Below are positions 24,099-34,928 of a stretch of 64,000 nt of DNA, one piece after another (within the stretch, counting starts at the first letter, position 1; every line of letters starts with the position of its first letter). Source of the DNA: Diatrype stigma (lineage: Eukaryota > Ascomycota > Sordariomycetes > Xylariales > Diatrypaceae); assembly GCA_022225965.2 (NCBI GenBank), contig JAKJXP020000016.1, forward strand, positions 62,001 through 126,000, written 5' to 3'. The position numbers and the translations under genes were made by a program. The notes under the pieces are model-generated. The model ran no database searches. It was not told the origin of the DNA and saw only the letters and a program-made list of their open reading frames with translations.

Positions 24099-24747
24099 TC
24101 CAGGGGTATAAGCAGCTGTGTCTATCTTTCTCATTGAGGGGCCTTTACTCTCTATCTTGTCTCCCCGTGGATCAAGGGACCCACGGGTATTTCTGGTCTG
24201 CGTGGGGTTCCTGTCTTCAGGATATCACTAGCTCAATATGAACTCTGTTCCTTTCTCTACAGTTTAGTACCTAGTTAATATGAACGCAAAACGGTATGGA
24301 AACTGGGCCTATTGGAAACAAGAAAAAACTGCGTCGCATGCAACTCAGGATGGAGGACAAGCGTCACCCCTTACTCTCTCTAACTTGCTTTGCATGCCTA
24401 TGTAGGGTATCTATCGTTATACACCTCAACTGAAAGACGAAACCCGCTTGCTGAAGTCAACCTCTCACACCGAAATCATTGCAAGAAAAATAAAAAAGGC
24501 AATGTCAACGCCATGTTGGTAGAACCAACGCCGCTGTATGAATTGTATTCCTGATGATGAACCCTCCAGCCCCAGCCTAATCTAAAGATGGCACCCCTTT
24601 TTGAGTTTTGGCCAACCTTGCTCGCGGAGGCCCTTCTGTATCCTATCCTACCCTGAACGCCACGGAACCAGATCAATACGAAAATTGGGGAGGGGATGCG
24701 CTATAGAACCTAGTCGATGAGACTCGAGGGAGATTTGGACGTATCCA
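24099..24747. other. Convergent 3' spacer
   Basis: About 650 bases between the ends of the converging tyrosinase and mitochondrial protein genes, presumably holding both 3' untranslated regions. No gene, repeat or RNA recognised. Confidence 0.6.
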
Positions 24748-26187
24748 TCACCGTAGAGGATTCTGTACCTTCGGCCGTATCGACCGCCAACGGATGTAGA
24801 AGGACCTTCCGTCGAATTTCTCCGTCTTCGGATCCCACCAGGCGAAGGCCTCGACCGTGACCCTCGCACGTGGCATATCGAGCTCGACGATCCCGCTTAC
24901 ACTGACAGAGCCTCGTGGGGGGTAGTCGTGAAGCGGGCGCCAGGTCTGTGACAGTTTCTGCTTGAACGCTTGCCAAGGCCCGCTCGTATGCTCCTGCGCC
25001 ATCTTGACAGCGTAGATCTCTCGTGCGCTTTTCTGCCTCCGGTCGGAGGCGTTCGGGGAAGGAGGCAGAGCTTGGTTCACACTTGGTGTTCCCGGAGTTG
25101 CTCGAGGTGTGCTAGAAGATGTTGGGGCTGATGATGAACCATCAGGTCCTTGGGACTGCGTCCGTGGGAGCGAGTCTGGTGATTTTGAGTCGGGCTTTAC
25201 TTGCGACTGCTGGAGTTGCTTCTGTACCTGCTCAAAGGTCTGCTGTACGGTCGCATTCGGCTGGTCTTGTGTCTCAAAGCCGACGGCCTTGGATACGGCC
25301 GCGGCGTTCTGCTTCATCAGTGCGCCGGTAAAGCTCCACAATGACATAGCGAGGGGAGATGGCCAGAGGGTACGTCTGACGCGGAATACATCCAGCGAGC
25401 TGACAGGTCGGTCCTCGATGGAAATGCCGTCATCGTCAAGGCAGATCCTGTGTAGTAGATGAGCCTTCGAACCTGTAAAGTAGCCAATAGGGGCAAGTTC
25501 ACTAACCCTTTTCTCACAAATGTCGGGGGTGGCTTGTGTGGATATTGAATATCTATCATGTACTTGACGATCTTCGGATCCTTGCCGTACCTCGACACGG
25601 CAGGACTCAACTCTAGTGCCATCCGGCATACTGTCGCGAGTTTAACTACAACGAGGGTCAGTTTCGTGGTGATCGGCCAACTGGACCAGGGGTACGTACG
25701 TTCGATCTCTCTCAGGTGACGTGGATTTTTGCTCATTTTGATAAAGGTCTGCCATTCTGGGTCGGAACCCTTATAGGGAAGAGGCTCGACCTGCTTAGTG
25801 GTGAAGGGCAGAGGGATGAAGAAAAGCTCCCCCTCTTCCTCTTCTAACTCCTTGCGATCCGCCTCCGACACCTGTGCCTCCTCCTCGTCCAGCCAGCGCC
25901 CCAGGGTGCCAAGGACGGCGGAGGAATATATTTGATAGCAGCCATAGTAGATAAGAACGGCGACAGCGAAGTTCCTACAGGCGACATGTCAATATACGCT
26001 TCACAGTAGTTTCGAAGCCCCTCGAACAGGCAGCCGGGACTGGGCTTCCTCACGTGGGTTTGAACCATTTCCTTCGGACCTTGACGTGCTGTACCCGTAT
26101 GATCTCGGGCGAGGAGGAGTGCGATGTGGCATTGACCCGGCGGCCAAGAGATATCAGGGGGAGTCGAGAGCGAAACAGGCGGAACAT
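24748..26187 (-). CDS. Probable mitochondrial membrane protein of unknown function
   Basis: Four exons on the minus strand: 26187-26054, 25974-25700, 25645-25507 and 25447-24748, giving 415 residues. The introns are 79, 54 and 59 nt; the last acceptor (ACTACACAG) was chosen because only it keeps the frame. The N-terminus MFRLFRSRLPLISLGRR is Arg-rich and free of acidic residues, as in a mitochondrial presequence. One membrane span follows (residues ~46-67, starting NFAVAVLIYYGCYQIY), then an acidic stretch (DEEEAQVSEADRKELEEEEG). The middle is a Gln/Ser/Pro-rich linker and the C-terminal ~85 residues look folded (EIYAVKMAQEH, VELDMPRARVTVEAFAWWD). I do not recognise a named family. A single-pass inner-membrane protein with a soluble C-terminal domain is inferred. 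It is divergently placed with the Vps3844 gene, 1.1 kb apart. Confidence 0.75.
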
Positions 26188-27293
26188 GACGGGCAGCTCG
26201 GTCGAGGCACGCCAGCAGGAAAGCGGCGGCCGGAAAGGACGAAGCGCAAGTCGGGGTGTTCTGTACGCCGCAAACAAGGAGGCGGATCTCGAACTTGCAA
26301 TATCGGACGGAGTTAGGTGAGTAGCGAGCGCAGGCGGGGTTCAGTTGTGTCGTATATCGTATATCGTATGCCGTATGTCGTATGTCGTATGTCGTAACCC
26401 TCAGGTGGACTGGCAGACTGGTAAGTGGTGATTGTGTAGAGGCCGGTGGGGTGGAATTATTTGCGCGCAGGCGCTTCCTTGAGTGGCTGGCTCAAGGTAG
26501 TGATGATTTATTGCGCCGGAAACTCGGGCCTGGACTGGATTCCCTATCGTTCTCGAAAACTATAAACTAGGTAACTAAAGAGAACAGAGAAAAGATAGGG
26601 TAGAATAAATAAACATCAGACCGGCGCAGCGGGATGTCAACGAGACGTCAACGAGACTGTAACTGGTTGGCAGTGGAAGGTTGGCAGCACCACGACCACG
26701 ACTGAACGTTCGAGACTTCCAGCGGCGACTATTGTATGCGGCCTGTAAGTCAGTACTAATAGTCATTGCAGATATACACTGTAGGTAGTCTATACACTGT
26801 AGTCTTCGAGACTTCGCCGGTAAACGCACCTCGCAGACGGTGCATGTTTGATGGCTTTCAGGGCGAAGTTCTGATTTAGCTTACTGTGTGGGGGGGTAGA
26901 GTATACATACATACATACATACCTCGTATCTGGTAGAGTGCCCTTCTCAGTAATCTGCAGGGTAACTACCTACTAGGGGTAGGTACTCGGCTACTACCTA
27001 GAGCGCTTACAAGCTCCGAACATACATACACCCCTACCTGTAGCCTACCTGTAGCTGCTGTACTTACCTACGTAGCAACTTAGCAAGCAGAAACGCAACT
27101 AGCAGGTAGCCTCGTCATCTCCTACCGGGACTGCCTGTAAGTATCAAACAGCTCCCACGTCAACATCCATCGCTGTTAGTTTCATATTCCCCTTTCTTAC
27201 GCCATTCCCCTACCTCCCATTCCTTACCATAACAACGGCGATAATAACAACAACAACAATCCACCGACTTCCAGGGGAATCCAGTTCGATACC
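26188..27293. other. Divergent promoter region with microsatellites
   Basis: About 1.1 kb between the divergent mitochondrial-protein and Vps3844 genes. It holds a 7-bp tandem repeat (26351-26396), an ACAT repeat (~26906-26923) and many TACCTAC/GTAGGTA motifs (26960-27080). The CAA-rich tract at 27239-27262 just before the Vps3844 start is a typical unstructured leader. No gene recognised. Confidence 0.6.
26351..26396. repeat. 7-bp tandem repeat (CGTATRY)
   Basis: Six tandem 7-bp units, CGTATAT twice, CGTATGC once and CGTATGT three times, plus a partial unit. They differ by transitions only. It lies 164 bases upstream of the minus-strand mitochondrial protein ATG. Confidence 0.85.
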
Positions 27294-28635
27294 ATGAGGC
27301 TGTTGACCAGCTTCGTCCTACCTGCCCTAGCTGGCATCGCAAGTGCAGGCTCGTCCGACGAGCCCATCAACGCCGAGGCCTACATTCTCCGGCAACCCAA
27401 ACAGACGACATCATCATCTTCTTCCACTCCTTCGATACCCCATGAGCTAGCCCAGGCTGTCCTCCTCCAGCGCCTCAGCACCCCAGAACAACCTTCGGTC
27501 CTGGGCCAGCTCTCGAGCCACGAAGCCGAGGCCGTCGATTACATCAACCAATTCGGCAAGCCGACGCGGCCGCTCTTCGCCGCCGAGGGAGATGCCGCCG
27601 AACCAAAGCAGCTAGTCATCGCCTTCTCCGGCGTCACCGACGAGAAGCGCAAGACCCTACGTGCCACGACCTCCAGCGTCGACCTCTCCTTCACGTCGCC
27701 GCGCCTGAGCTCCTTGCCGGCCGAGGACAAGGGCAAGTGTGCTTTCGCACAAGCTATTGACCCCAAGAACAGCAAATGTTGGAACGGAAAGACGACGCAG
27801 TATCTACAATATGACGCGGTTAAGGTAGGCATCGACTCGTCCGTACTGACCACGATGACTTTCGGGCAAATTCAATAGCCGAGGATCATGTTCATTCACC
27901 CGATCATTTACTAACACGGACATCGGCAACTAGGACGCGAAAGCCATCACTGAACTAGGGAACAGTCTCGCTACCCTCAAATCCCAGGCCACCAGCGGCG
28001 AGATGGAGACCGTCATCCTCGTGCTTGCGCCTTCGTCGCCGTCCGACTTCAACGACGAGCTGCGCCGCCGCCAGTTCGGGCTCGCGCAGGAGCAAGTCCT
28101 GACTGAACACGACAAGGTCGCGCCAGCATCCTCCACCACCAGCAACGACAAGGACGACGACGGCGAAGACTCGACCGGCACAACGCCCGCGTTTTCGTTC
28201 GCCGCCAAGAAGTCCAGCAACACTCCGATTCCGGCGTGCTTCGCGTCGTACGACGCCTGCATGTCGGGGACGTCGAGCTGCTCGGGCCACGGCGCGTGCG
28301 CGGCCAAGTGGACGGGCGGCACTTCCGAGAAGAAATCCTCGGTTGCCAAGAGAGACGACGAGGACGACGGCAAGGACAGCGCGTGCTACGTCTGCCGCTG
28401 CCTGCACACGACGGAGAAGGATAGCCGCGGCCGCGATAGCCTGTACCGCTGGGGTGGGGCGGCGTGCCAGAAGATTGACGTCAGCACACCATTCTGGCTA
28501 TTTGCCGGCGTCACCATTGCCCTTGTCGGCACCATCGCCTTTTCTGTCAGTCTGCTGTTCGGCATCGGCGAGGAGAAGCTGCCCGGAGTGATCGGAGCCG
28601 GTGTTTCGAGAGGCGGCGGCCAGGGGGGTAAGTAA
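27294..28635 (+). CDS. Vps3844-type ER/vacuolar membrane protein (DUF3844)
   Basis: Two exons: 27294-27824 and 27934-28635, giving 410 residues; the intron is 109 nt with a TACTAAC branch site. It starts with a signal peptide (MRLLTSFVLPALAGIASA). The luminal part is moderately charged. The hallmark C-terminal domain has two Cys-rich groups: CFASYDACMSGTSSCSGHG (residues ~279-297) and CYVCRC (328-333), then WGGAACQK and a membrane span at about 362-386 beginning PFWLFAGVTIALVG. This layout is the vacuolar sorting protein Vps3844 C-terminal domain, a fungal type I membrane protein family. The EGF-like cysteine spacing suggests disulfides in the lumen. A short Gly-rich tail faces the cytosol. 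Its role in vacuolar sorting is taken from the family name and is not shown by the sequence. Confidence 0.92.
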
Positions 28636-29595
28636 GAAAGGGAAAAGTTAGCAACGCACACCTTCCTTACCTGCCGAACTGGATCAGAACGAACGTGAGG
28701 GATACCTAATATATTCGATGCAAAAAATTAGCAAAAGGCAAATACCAGTGCTGGGCGGTGGTTCCCGATGGATCAAACCAGGGGCAGGCGAGGCGAGGCG
28801 AGGCGAGGCGACGTTCAAAGGCTGACAAGGCGATGGCAGAGAGCTAAGCACTCACTGCAATTTTGCCGCCTACTCTTAGTCCTCCGATCCTCAAACCGCC
28901 TGCCATTGCGTACGCGATCTGTGTGTAATCGTGGTCTGATGGTCAAAAACCTCGTGTAACTGTTTATCTAAATTAGTAGGAGTACTAGAGCGTGTGAGTG
29001 TATTGTATTACTTGAGATGGCCAAGAAGAACAAAAAGGTGCATCCAGATGAGAGAACAGCACTGGATATATCTCTTACGCCGCCACAGGGTGCTTGATCT
29101 TCAAAGTTTTGATCTCCCAGACAGAACAGGAGGATCAATTTGGAGGATGTCAGAAATATTGTTTATGTCTGTTACAAAGGGGTTTTCAACTATTGTCATC
29201 TGTCATTGTCATTGTCATCGTCATCGTCGCCTAGAAAAGAATGTACATATTTCAACATTATCGTTCAACTGAACGCCCTCCAAGTCTTATAAGCCTATGT
29301 GTACAGTACAACTTGGTGACATGCTTCGATAAGATAGACTCTGCCAACCATTCACGTCAATGCTAGCCAGTGTGTCTCATCTAAAGGAGAATACACTAAA
29401 GATTGGAAGAAGGAAAAAAAAAAAAAAAAAAAAAAAGGAGAAAAGAATAGCTCATGATGAAAACCCTGCAAAGTTTACTGGATCACTTGACAAGTTGTAG
29501 AGATGAGTCGATTGGCCCAGCTATGCAAATCAGGGGTATCATAGTATTAATCTGTTCTGTTCTGTTCTGTGCCACTTTGCTCTACATTATGACTC
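28636..29595. other. Convergent intergenic region with simple repeats
   Basis: About 960 bases between the 3' ends of the Vps3844 and NTR2 genes. It contains GAGGC repeats (~28786-28811), a TGTCAT/CGTCAT repeat (~29196-29226), an A-tract of over 20 bases (~29416-29437) and CTGTT repeats (~29552-29573). No gene recognised. Confidence 0.6.
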
Positions 29596-31521
29596 TCACA
29601 GCTCCTCCGCCTCATCCGTTGCCCGTGATGGCCTCACCGGCGTCGTGCCCAAGCTTTCGAGCCCCCTTGCCCCGAGGGGTGTCCCGGGCGGTCCAACACC
29701 GCCGCCGACGCTCATCCTCATCTGATCTAGCAGCGACTTCGCCCTCTCGGCGGCCGCGTTGCCATCATCTGCACTTCTAACTCCACCTCTGTCAACATCA
29801 TCGCCATCCTCACCATCCTTATCCTTGCCCCTGTCCCCCTCTCCATTGGCATACGTATTCGCATTCCCATTCGCATCTCCCTCCTCACTACCGCCAAGAG
29901 CGGCAACACCACCACCACCACCACCACCACCAGTAACAGCCCTCCGATATCGCTCCCCCGCCTCGTCCAGCAAAGCCTGGACCTCAGGCTCTCTGCGGGC
30001 AACGGCGTCCCGCTCGGCGCGCAGGGCGGCGATGTGGGTGCGGGTGCGGGCCACCTCGTCACGGTGGCGGCGCACCTTCTCGGCGAAGTCGCGCACGAGG
30101 ACGCTGAGGTCCGGGAGCGGCGCGATGCGGTGCGGCACGGGCACGACGCCATCCTTCTCGGTGCTTCGCTGTAGGCGGCGCTGCTGCGCCTCGCGCTCCG
30201 CTGCTAGCCCGTCCATGCCGCGCCGCGTCTGCGCCGCCTCGTACGCGGCGTGGCGCTCGGCTTCGGAGTCGTCGGAGGGGTAGTCTTCGGCGGTGGGAGC
30301 TGGTATGTTCCCTCCCTGCAGTGCTGGGGCGCTGCCTCCGCCTCCGCCTCCTTCTGCTGTGTTGATCAGATCCGCCATCAGTGCGCGCTGCTTGCGCCGG
30401 GCCTCGCGTTCCGCCTTGGCACCCAGCGAAAGCCCGCCGTCCTCGACAAAGGCGTCAAAGCCCTCGCCGAGATCTTCATCCTCGGCGACGAGGCGTGTCG
30501 ATTCGGATTTCTTGCTACTGTTGCTACCGGACTGCCGCGTCGACAGGACGCTGAGGTATGAGTCGCCGACCTGCCGCCGGTCGTTGTTATTGTTGTTATT
30601 GTCGTCATCGGATAGGGAGATGAAATCGTCGCCTGTGCTTCGAGACTGCAACTGTTTGGCGAACCGCGCCCGCCGCTCCTTCTTCTCCTGGATCTGCGCC
30701 TCGGTCAAGATCTCGGTTTGGCGGGGCGCTACCGCGGTGCTATTGTCATCGACGACCATGGCACCCTCGAGCTCCGAGGGGTCGAGGGACATCATTCCAT
30801 CATCACCGTCGGCACCAGCATCGAAGGCGGCAGATAACTTCGGCTGCGGGGTGTTGGGCGTCGACTGTTGCAGCTCCGACAGGTACTCCTTGCTGTAGAG
30901 CCGGTCGCCATCAGCAGTGGAGCGCAGGGCCAGCCCCCCGAGAGCTGGTAGGTTCCTCTTCGGGATGCGCTTCTTGTAGGCGCTGCTGTTCTCGACCGCC
31001 GCTTGTCCTAATCCGCTACTGTTGCTGCTGCTACCAGTGGTGGAAGTCTTCTTCGGCGTGAACACTTCCCCGCCTAGCATCAGAGAGTCCTCGTCATCAT
31101 AGCCATCGCCGGCTCCGATCTCGCTGGGGCCGAACGACAGTCGCGATGCGGTGGAGGCGCGCTTCTTCGTCTTCGTCGATGCGGACCTCCCTAGCTGGGG
31201 GCGGACGCGTAAAGGGGCACCGCCACCCTCGTCATTATCGTCTTCGGCGGCGTTATCTGTGGGTTTTGTACGAGCGGTACCTCCACCTGCTGCCGGTTCT
31301 ATATTGGAGTCATTGTTGTGGTCGTCGTCGTTTATGTTGATGCTCTTGCGCAGCGACGATTGCTTGAGTGGCTTCCTCGTCTTGAAGGTAGCTTGTAGGG
31401 GGGGCGGTTCTTGCTGCTGGGGTTCGGCTTGAGTATTTAAGGATGCTCCCAAGCCGGAATCATCATCGTCTTCTTGCACTGTGATCTTTCGCGGCTTACG
31501 CTTCGCTCCAAAGGAACTCAT
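29596..31521 (-). CDS. NTR2: NTR2-like spliceosome disassembly factor
   Basis: Single exon of 641 residues, ATG at 31521. The frame stays open upstream but has no other ATG. Signatures of the fungal NTR2 family are visible in order: an N-terminal SSFGAKRKPRKITVQ followed by acidic residues; RLSFGPSE; a Lys/Arg-rich segment with LPALGGLALRS; YSKEYLSELQQSTPNTPQP; DPSELEGAMVVDD; the strongly conserved EDEDLGEGFDAFVEDGGLSL; AEREARRKQRALMADLI; SEAERHAAYEAAQTRRGMDGL; and a C-terminal predicted coiled coil (APLPDLSVLVRDFAEKVRRH). In yeast, Ntr1-Ntr2 brings the helicase Prp43 to the post-splicing spliceosome and drives release of the intron lariat. The linkers carry Asn, Gly and Asp runs from microsatellites. 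It is transcribed away from the SmG gene. Confidence 0.93.
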   Translation of the reverse strand: MSSFGAKRKPRKITVQEDDDDSGLGASLNTQAEPQQQEPPPLQATFKTRKPLKQSSLRKSININDDDHNNDSNIEPAAGGGTARTKPTDNAAEDDNDEGGGAPLRVRPQLGRSASTKTKKRASTASRLSFGPSEIGAGDGYDDEDSLMLGGEVFTPKKTSTTGSSSNSSGLGQAAVENSSAYKKRIPKRNLPALGGLALRSTADGDRLYSKEYLSELQQSTPNTPQPKLSAAFDAGADGDDGMMSLDPSELEGAMVVDDNSTAVAPRQTEILTEAQIQEKKERRARFAKQLQSRSTGDDFISLSDDDNNNNNNDRRQVGDSYLSVLSTRQSGSNSSKKSESTRLVAEDEDLGEGFDAFVEDGGLSLGAKAEREARRKQRALMADLINTAEGGGGGGSAPALQGGNIPAPTAEDYPSDDSEAERHAAYEAAQTRRGMDGLAAEREAQQRRLQRSTEKDGVVPVPHRIAPLPDLSVLVRDFAEKVRRHRDEVARTRTHIAALRAERDAVARREPEVQALLDEAGERYRRAVTGGGGGGGGVAALGGSEEGDANGNANTYANGEGDRGKDKDGEDGDDVDRGGVRSADDGNAAAERAKSLLDQMRMSVGGGVGPPGTPLGARGLESLGTTPVRPSRATDEAEEL

Positions 31522-31925
31522 TATGTTTAGGAACTTGAAACAAATTGCGCGGACGATGAAGACGGGATGGAAGCTCAAGGCTTAGCCAAGTATGACTTAG
31601 AGTAGGTACCTTCAATGTTAGCAGCTTAGGTACCTAACTAAAGAGCTGGAGGTACCTGTAATCTTTATCGATAAGGAATCGTTAGTTACCTAGGTTTTGG
31701 GGGTTGCAACTGCTGAACTGGGCTAGCTCTTATCTTATCAGCGCCAAAGCTTCACCCCTACGCCGCTAACATCAACCTACAAACCCGCTAATTGACTACC
31801 TAAACTATTGCCAGACCGTCGCGTGTTTGAGCCACTACGAGACAAGAACAGACGGTACAGAACAGACAGACAGACAGACAGGAAAACAATCTGTTTCTCT
31901 CCCCTCCCTCAATAACACTGTCAAC
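31522..31925. promoter_or_regulatory. Shared divergent promoter of NTR2 and SmG
   Basis: 404 bases separate the two start codons. The region holds GTACCTAACT/TACCTAGGTT motifs (31628-31700) and a four-base AGAC repeat (~31861-31880) just before the SmG start. Two splicing genes fired from one short region suggest co-expression; that is inference. Confidence 0.6.
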
Positions 31926-32434
31926 ATGGCTCCCGCGCAGCCCGAACTGAAGAAGGTACGTGATCTATCCCAGCGTAGTAGCTCCCAGCTCCTACCTACT
32001 GTGCTCCCAGACTTCGACTTCCAGACCTCGACTGACCAAGCCTCGTGCAGTACCTCGACAAGAGACTGTTCGTCCAGTTAAACGGCAGCCGCAAGGTCAT
32101 CGGAATCCTGCGCGGTTACGATGTAAGGCCCCCTATACTTCGTCGACCCCTACACTTCGCCGATGTCGATGCGTATCCGCTTTCGCCTCTGCAACTTGCG
32201 CTGACACCACCCTTTGAGCTAGGTCTTTCTAAACATTGTGCTGGACGATGCCGTGGAGGAGAAGGACGGAGGCGAGAAGGTTAGGTTAGGTATGGTGGTA
32301 CGTTTGTCATCAAGCCCTATACACGCGACTGCTATCAGTCTTGGGACTAACGAAGACGGTTGCAGGTCATTCGAGGTAACTCCGTCGTCATGTTGGAAGC
32401 TCTCGAGAGGATCGGTGGCGACGGCAAGAACTGA
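31926..32434 (+). CDS. SMX2: Small nuclear ribonucleoprotein SmG
   Basis: Four exons: 31926-31955, 32051-32122, 32223-32297 and 32366-32434, giving 81 residues, the usual SmG length. All join in phase 0. The Sm1 motif is RLFVQLNGSRKVIGILRGYD followed by NIVLDDA, and the Sm2 motif is MVVIRGNSVVMLEAL; the IRGNSV core is diagnostic of SmG. The protein is one of seven Sm subunits that ring the U1, U2, U4 and U5 snRNAs. For such a small gene it is intron-dense (introns of 95, 100 and 68 nt). It is head to head with NTR2. Confidence 0.96.
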
Positions 32435-33257
32435 GGAAGGCAGCCGATCACGAACTGTATGACACGGATATTTTGAGAAGCCAGGCGTTATTATCTCTGC
32501 CGCCGAGATATACACACTCGAGATCCTACCACTGGAGTTGTCCATGGCGAGGATGCCATGAGTTCAGCGTAGACCGCCGATAGGAGATTCGAGGACGGCG
32601 GTTCGGTCTACATGGCCTCACTAGGTTTAAGCCTAAGTTACATGTGGAGACGCCGACCAAGAGTGGTGTTTAGTGTGCTATTCGATGTGGGCAATCGTGT
32701 ATTTCTGCTCAGTGGGAAGTCCGAGACGACTCGGTATCAGCGCGTTTTCGATGTGCGTATATGAATACGATTCATAATTGACTGCAAGGTGCCACCATAT
32801 GTGTCCTCAGTAATCCCACCATATAACGTTTTGGTGTTTTCTATTACGAGCGATGAACCAAAACTCATCTCAGTTGAGCAAGTTTAAGTTCGCAGAACCA
32901 CGCTGCTAAAGTATGTCTTCGAGATATCAGTAGAGCATTTTGTAACGCTCGTATTGATGGCAATTGTGTTTCCAGAATTTTGAACAGGTAAAAGCACCGG
33001 GTTTTACTTCTCCAACCTCGATTGCAAGCTCTTTGGCGTCATTGTATTTTATCAGCTGTCACTGATAACTCAATAGGAAGAGGTCTTACCAAATTTGGTA
33101 GGGGTAAAAAGGGGGGGATATAGCATCGACAGGTGTCACGACTGATTGGTTCAGAGTACTACGCACATTTCGAAGTACTTGCTATAGTACTATAGGGCCC
33201 TCACTCAAGATGTCAGGTCCATGTCTACGATTGCCTTGGTTTCTGGTTTCGGTGTAG
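32435..33257. other. Intergenic region without a supported gene
   Basis: About 820 bases between SmG and the ankyrin remnant. AT-leaning, stop-rich in all frames. Any missing 5' exon of the ankyrin gene would be here but I could not identify one. Confidence 0.5.
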
Positions 33258-34420
33258 TTGCAATTCTTGGCCCAGGCGGGGAACGACGACATGGTGAGGC
33301 TGCTCCTCGACTTCGGAGCTAAGATGGATACGCCTTCCTTTGGTATCTGCCGTTGCGTAGAACACAATAGACCCGTCTCCTATGAGACCATGGACTATAT
33401 ACCCCGTTGGTTCCCCTTCCACCATGCATTATGCAGTGAGCATACCACCACTGCCCATATCTTCCTCAACCGTGGGGCTCCGATGCAGATGGCCTACGAA
33501 TCAGACAACCATGAGGAGTTTGGTCATGGTCCCACCTTCCTACACTGCGCTGCTGCCCGTGGCATGGAGGACATCATGCGTCGGGCCCTTGAGATCGATC
33601 CTTCTTTGATGGCAAAGAAAACGAGGGACAGTCCGCTCACATATGCGAGCGAGTGCTGGGACTCTGAGGGTGTCATCCGGCTGCTCGTGGAGGGCGGTGC
33701 TGATCTAGAAGAAGCGGATAAGAGTGTTCACGATGGCTTTAGAACACCCATTTACCAAGCTTGCCTCCTGAGAACTTCTCGACGGCGTGGCACCTGCTGA
33801 GGGCTGGCGCTCGAGTCGAGATGAATTCTTCCGAAAAAAGTCACTTGATGCCGTTTTTCCGGCGCGCGATTCAAGAGGAATTCGTCCCTCAGAGCGTGTA
33901 CATCAAGGCCATGCCACCCAAGGAAGTCCAAGACCGGATGCAGCTCGCGTTTCTCCGAGCGCTGCTAGAAGAGGGCGGGCAAGTCGTCAACCCGCCGCGT
34001 AAGGCCGGGTGGTTTGACGAGCATGGGACACCATTGCTCTGGGTCCTAGAGTCGTGGTGCGGAGAAAAAGATAGGGCCCGTAATAGCGTCAAGGCAGACA
34101 TCGTCGACATGTTGCTCAAAGCCGGCACCGACCCGAATGTCGAGAATCCTCTAGGCAATACGCCGCTTCTCTTAGCTGTGGCCTACTTCTACGACGAGAG
34201 GTCACCCAAGTTGTCCTTGGAAAAGGTCCATGCCCGGCGCGTGATATCGGCCCTGGTTTTTCACGGCGCGCGGTTCGAGATGTCGAATTGTTGGGGAACA
34301 ACGCCGCTCAGTCTCGTGACACGTTATAGTAATCGCGACCATGGCCACGCACCGAACCTATACGAATACTATGTCCGAGTTCGAGGCCCAAACCGTTATC
34401 GACTGACCATCGCGGATTAA
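33258..34420 (+). pseudogene. Ankyrin-repeat protein, frameshifted and lacking a clear start
   Basis: Two long frames give one ankyrin-like protein. The first (33258 to ~33770) begins without ATG, directly after a TAG that could be a splice acceptor, with FLAQAGNDDMVRLLLDFGAK. It continues through FLHCAAARGMEDIMRRALE and GVIRLLVEGGADLEEADKS. Near 33755-33770 the coding sense shifts by one base, from TPIYQACL to PENFSTAWHLLRAGARVE, with no room for an intron. It then runs to TAA at 34418-34420 through VDMLLKAGTDPNVENPLGN, TPLLLA and SALVFHGARFEM. At least five repeats of the type xLLxAGAD are visible. Ankyrin repeats bind proteins; no catalytic domain is present. Either it is a decaying gene or the single-base shift is a sequencing error. 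The absent start codon favours a real pseudogene, but an upstream exon cannot be excluded. Confidence 0.7.
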
Positions 34421-34928
34421 TTCACACTAGAATACTTACAGGACACCTTTCAGAATCAGGAGGGGTGGTCATCATATAGGGTTACAGATCTAGGTATTGG
34501 ACACGGGTGCACATCTTCACAGAGTTGACAGAGAAAGAAAAAAAAAAAAAAAAAAAAAAGGGAAGGGGGGGCGGCAGGGTAGAAGGGGAAAGGGGGCGAT
34601 ACGATGATTGTTCTTAGGTCTTAGGCTTTCTAGGTGTAAATGTCGTTCAGGGGCCGGTACTGGTAGGCTTACAAAGTATATGGCTCCGGTAGCAGGAAAT
34701 CGATCAAAGCGCTAGTCGCTTCATATGATGGGACACTTGGACGTTATTACACTAATTCTCAAGACAAGACATATACTTCCTTGTAGGCTAGAAAGATACA
34801 TTAATATATTCACCGCTTATGCCCTGTTTCACTCCATTATGACTATGCGACGCTACAGCATCAGCTGTCGAATAAACACCGTTTCATCATCGTCATCATC
34901 ATTATCGTGATCATTATCATCCTAATAT
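34421..34928. other. Convergent 3' spacer with A-tract
   Basis: About 500 bases between the ankyrin remnant and the DUF7730 gene. Holds an A-tract of about 23 bases (~34537-34559) followed by a G-rich patch. No gene recognised. Confidence 0.6.

Noticed and set aside
29759..30898. Several 100-200 codon plus-strand frames across NTR2
   Set aside because: Antisense shadows of the GC-rich NTR2 coding sequence, Ser/Pro/Arg-rich without motifs.
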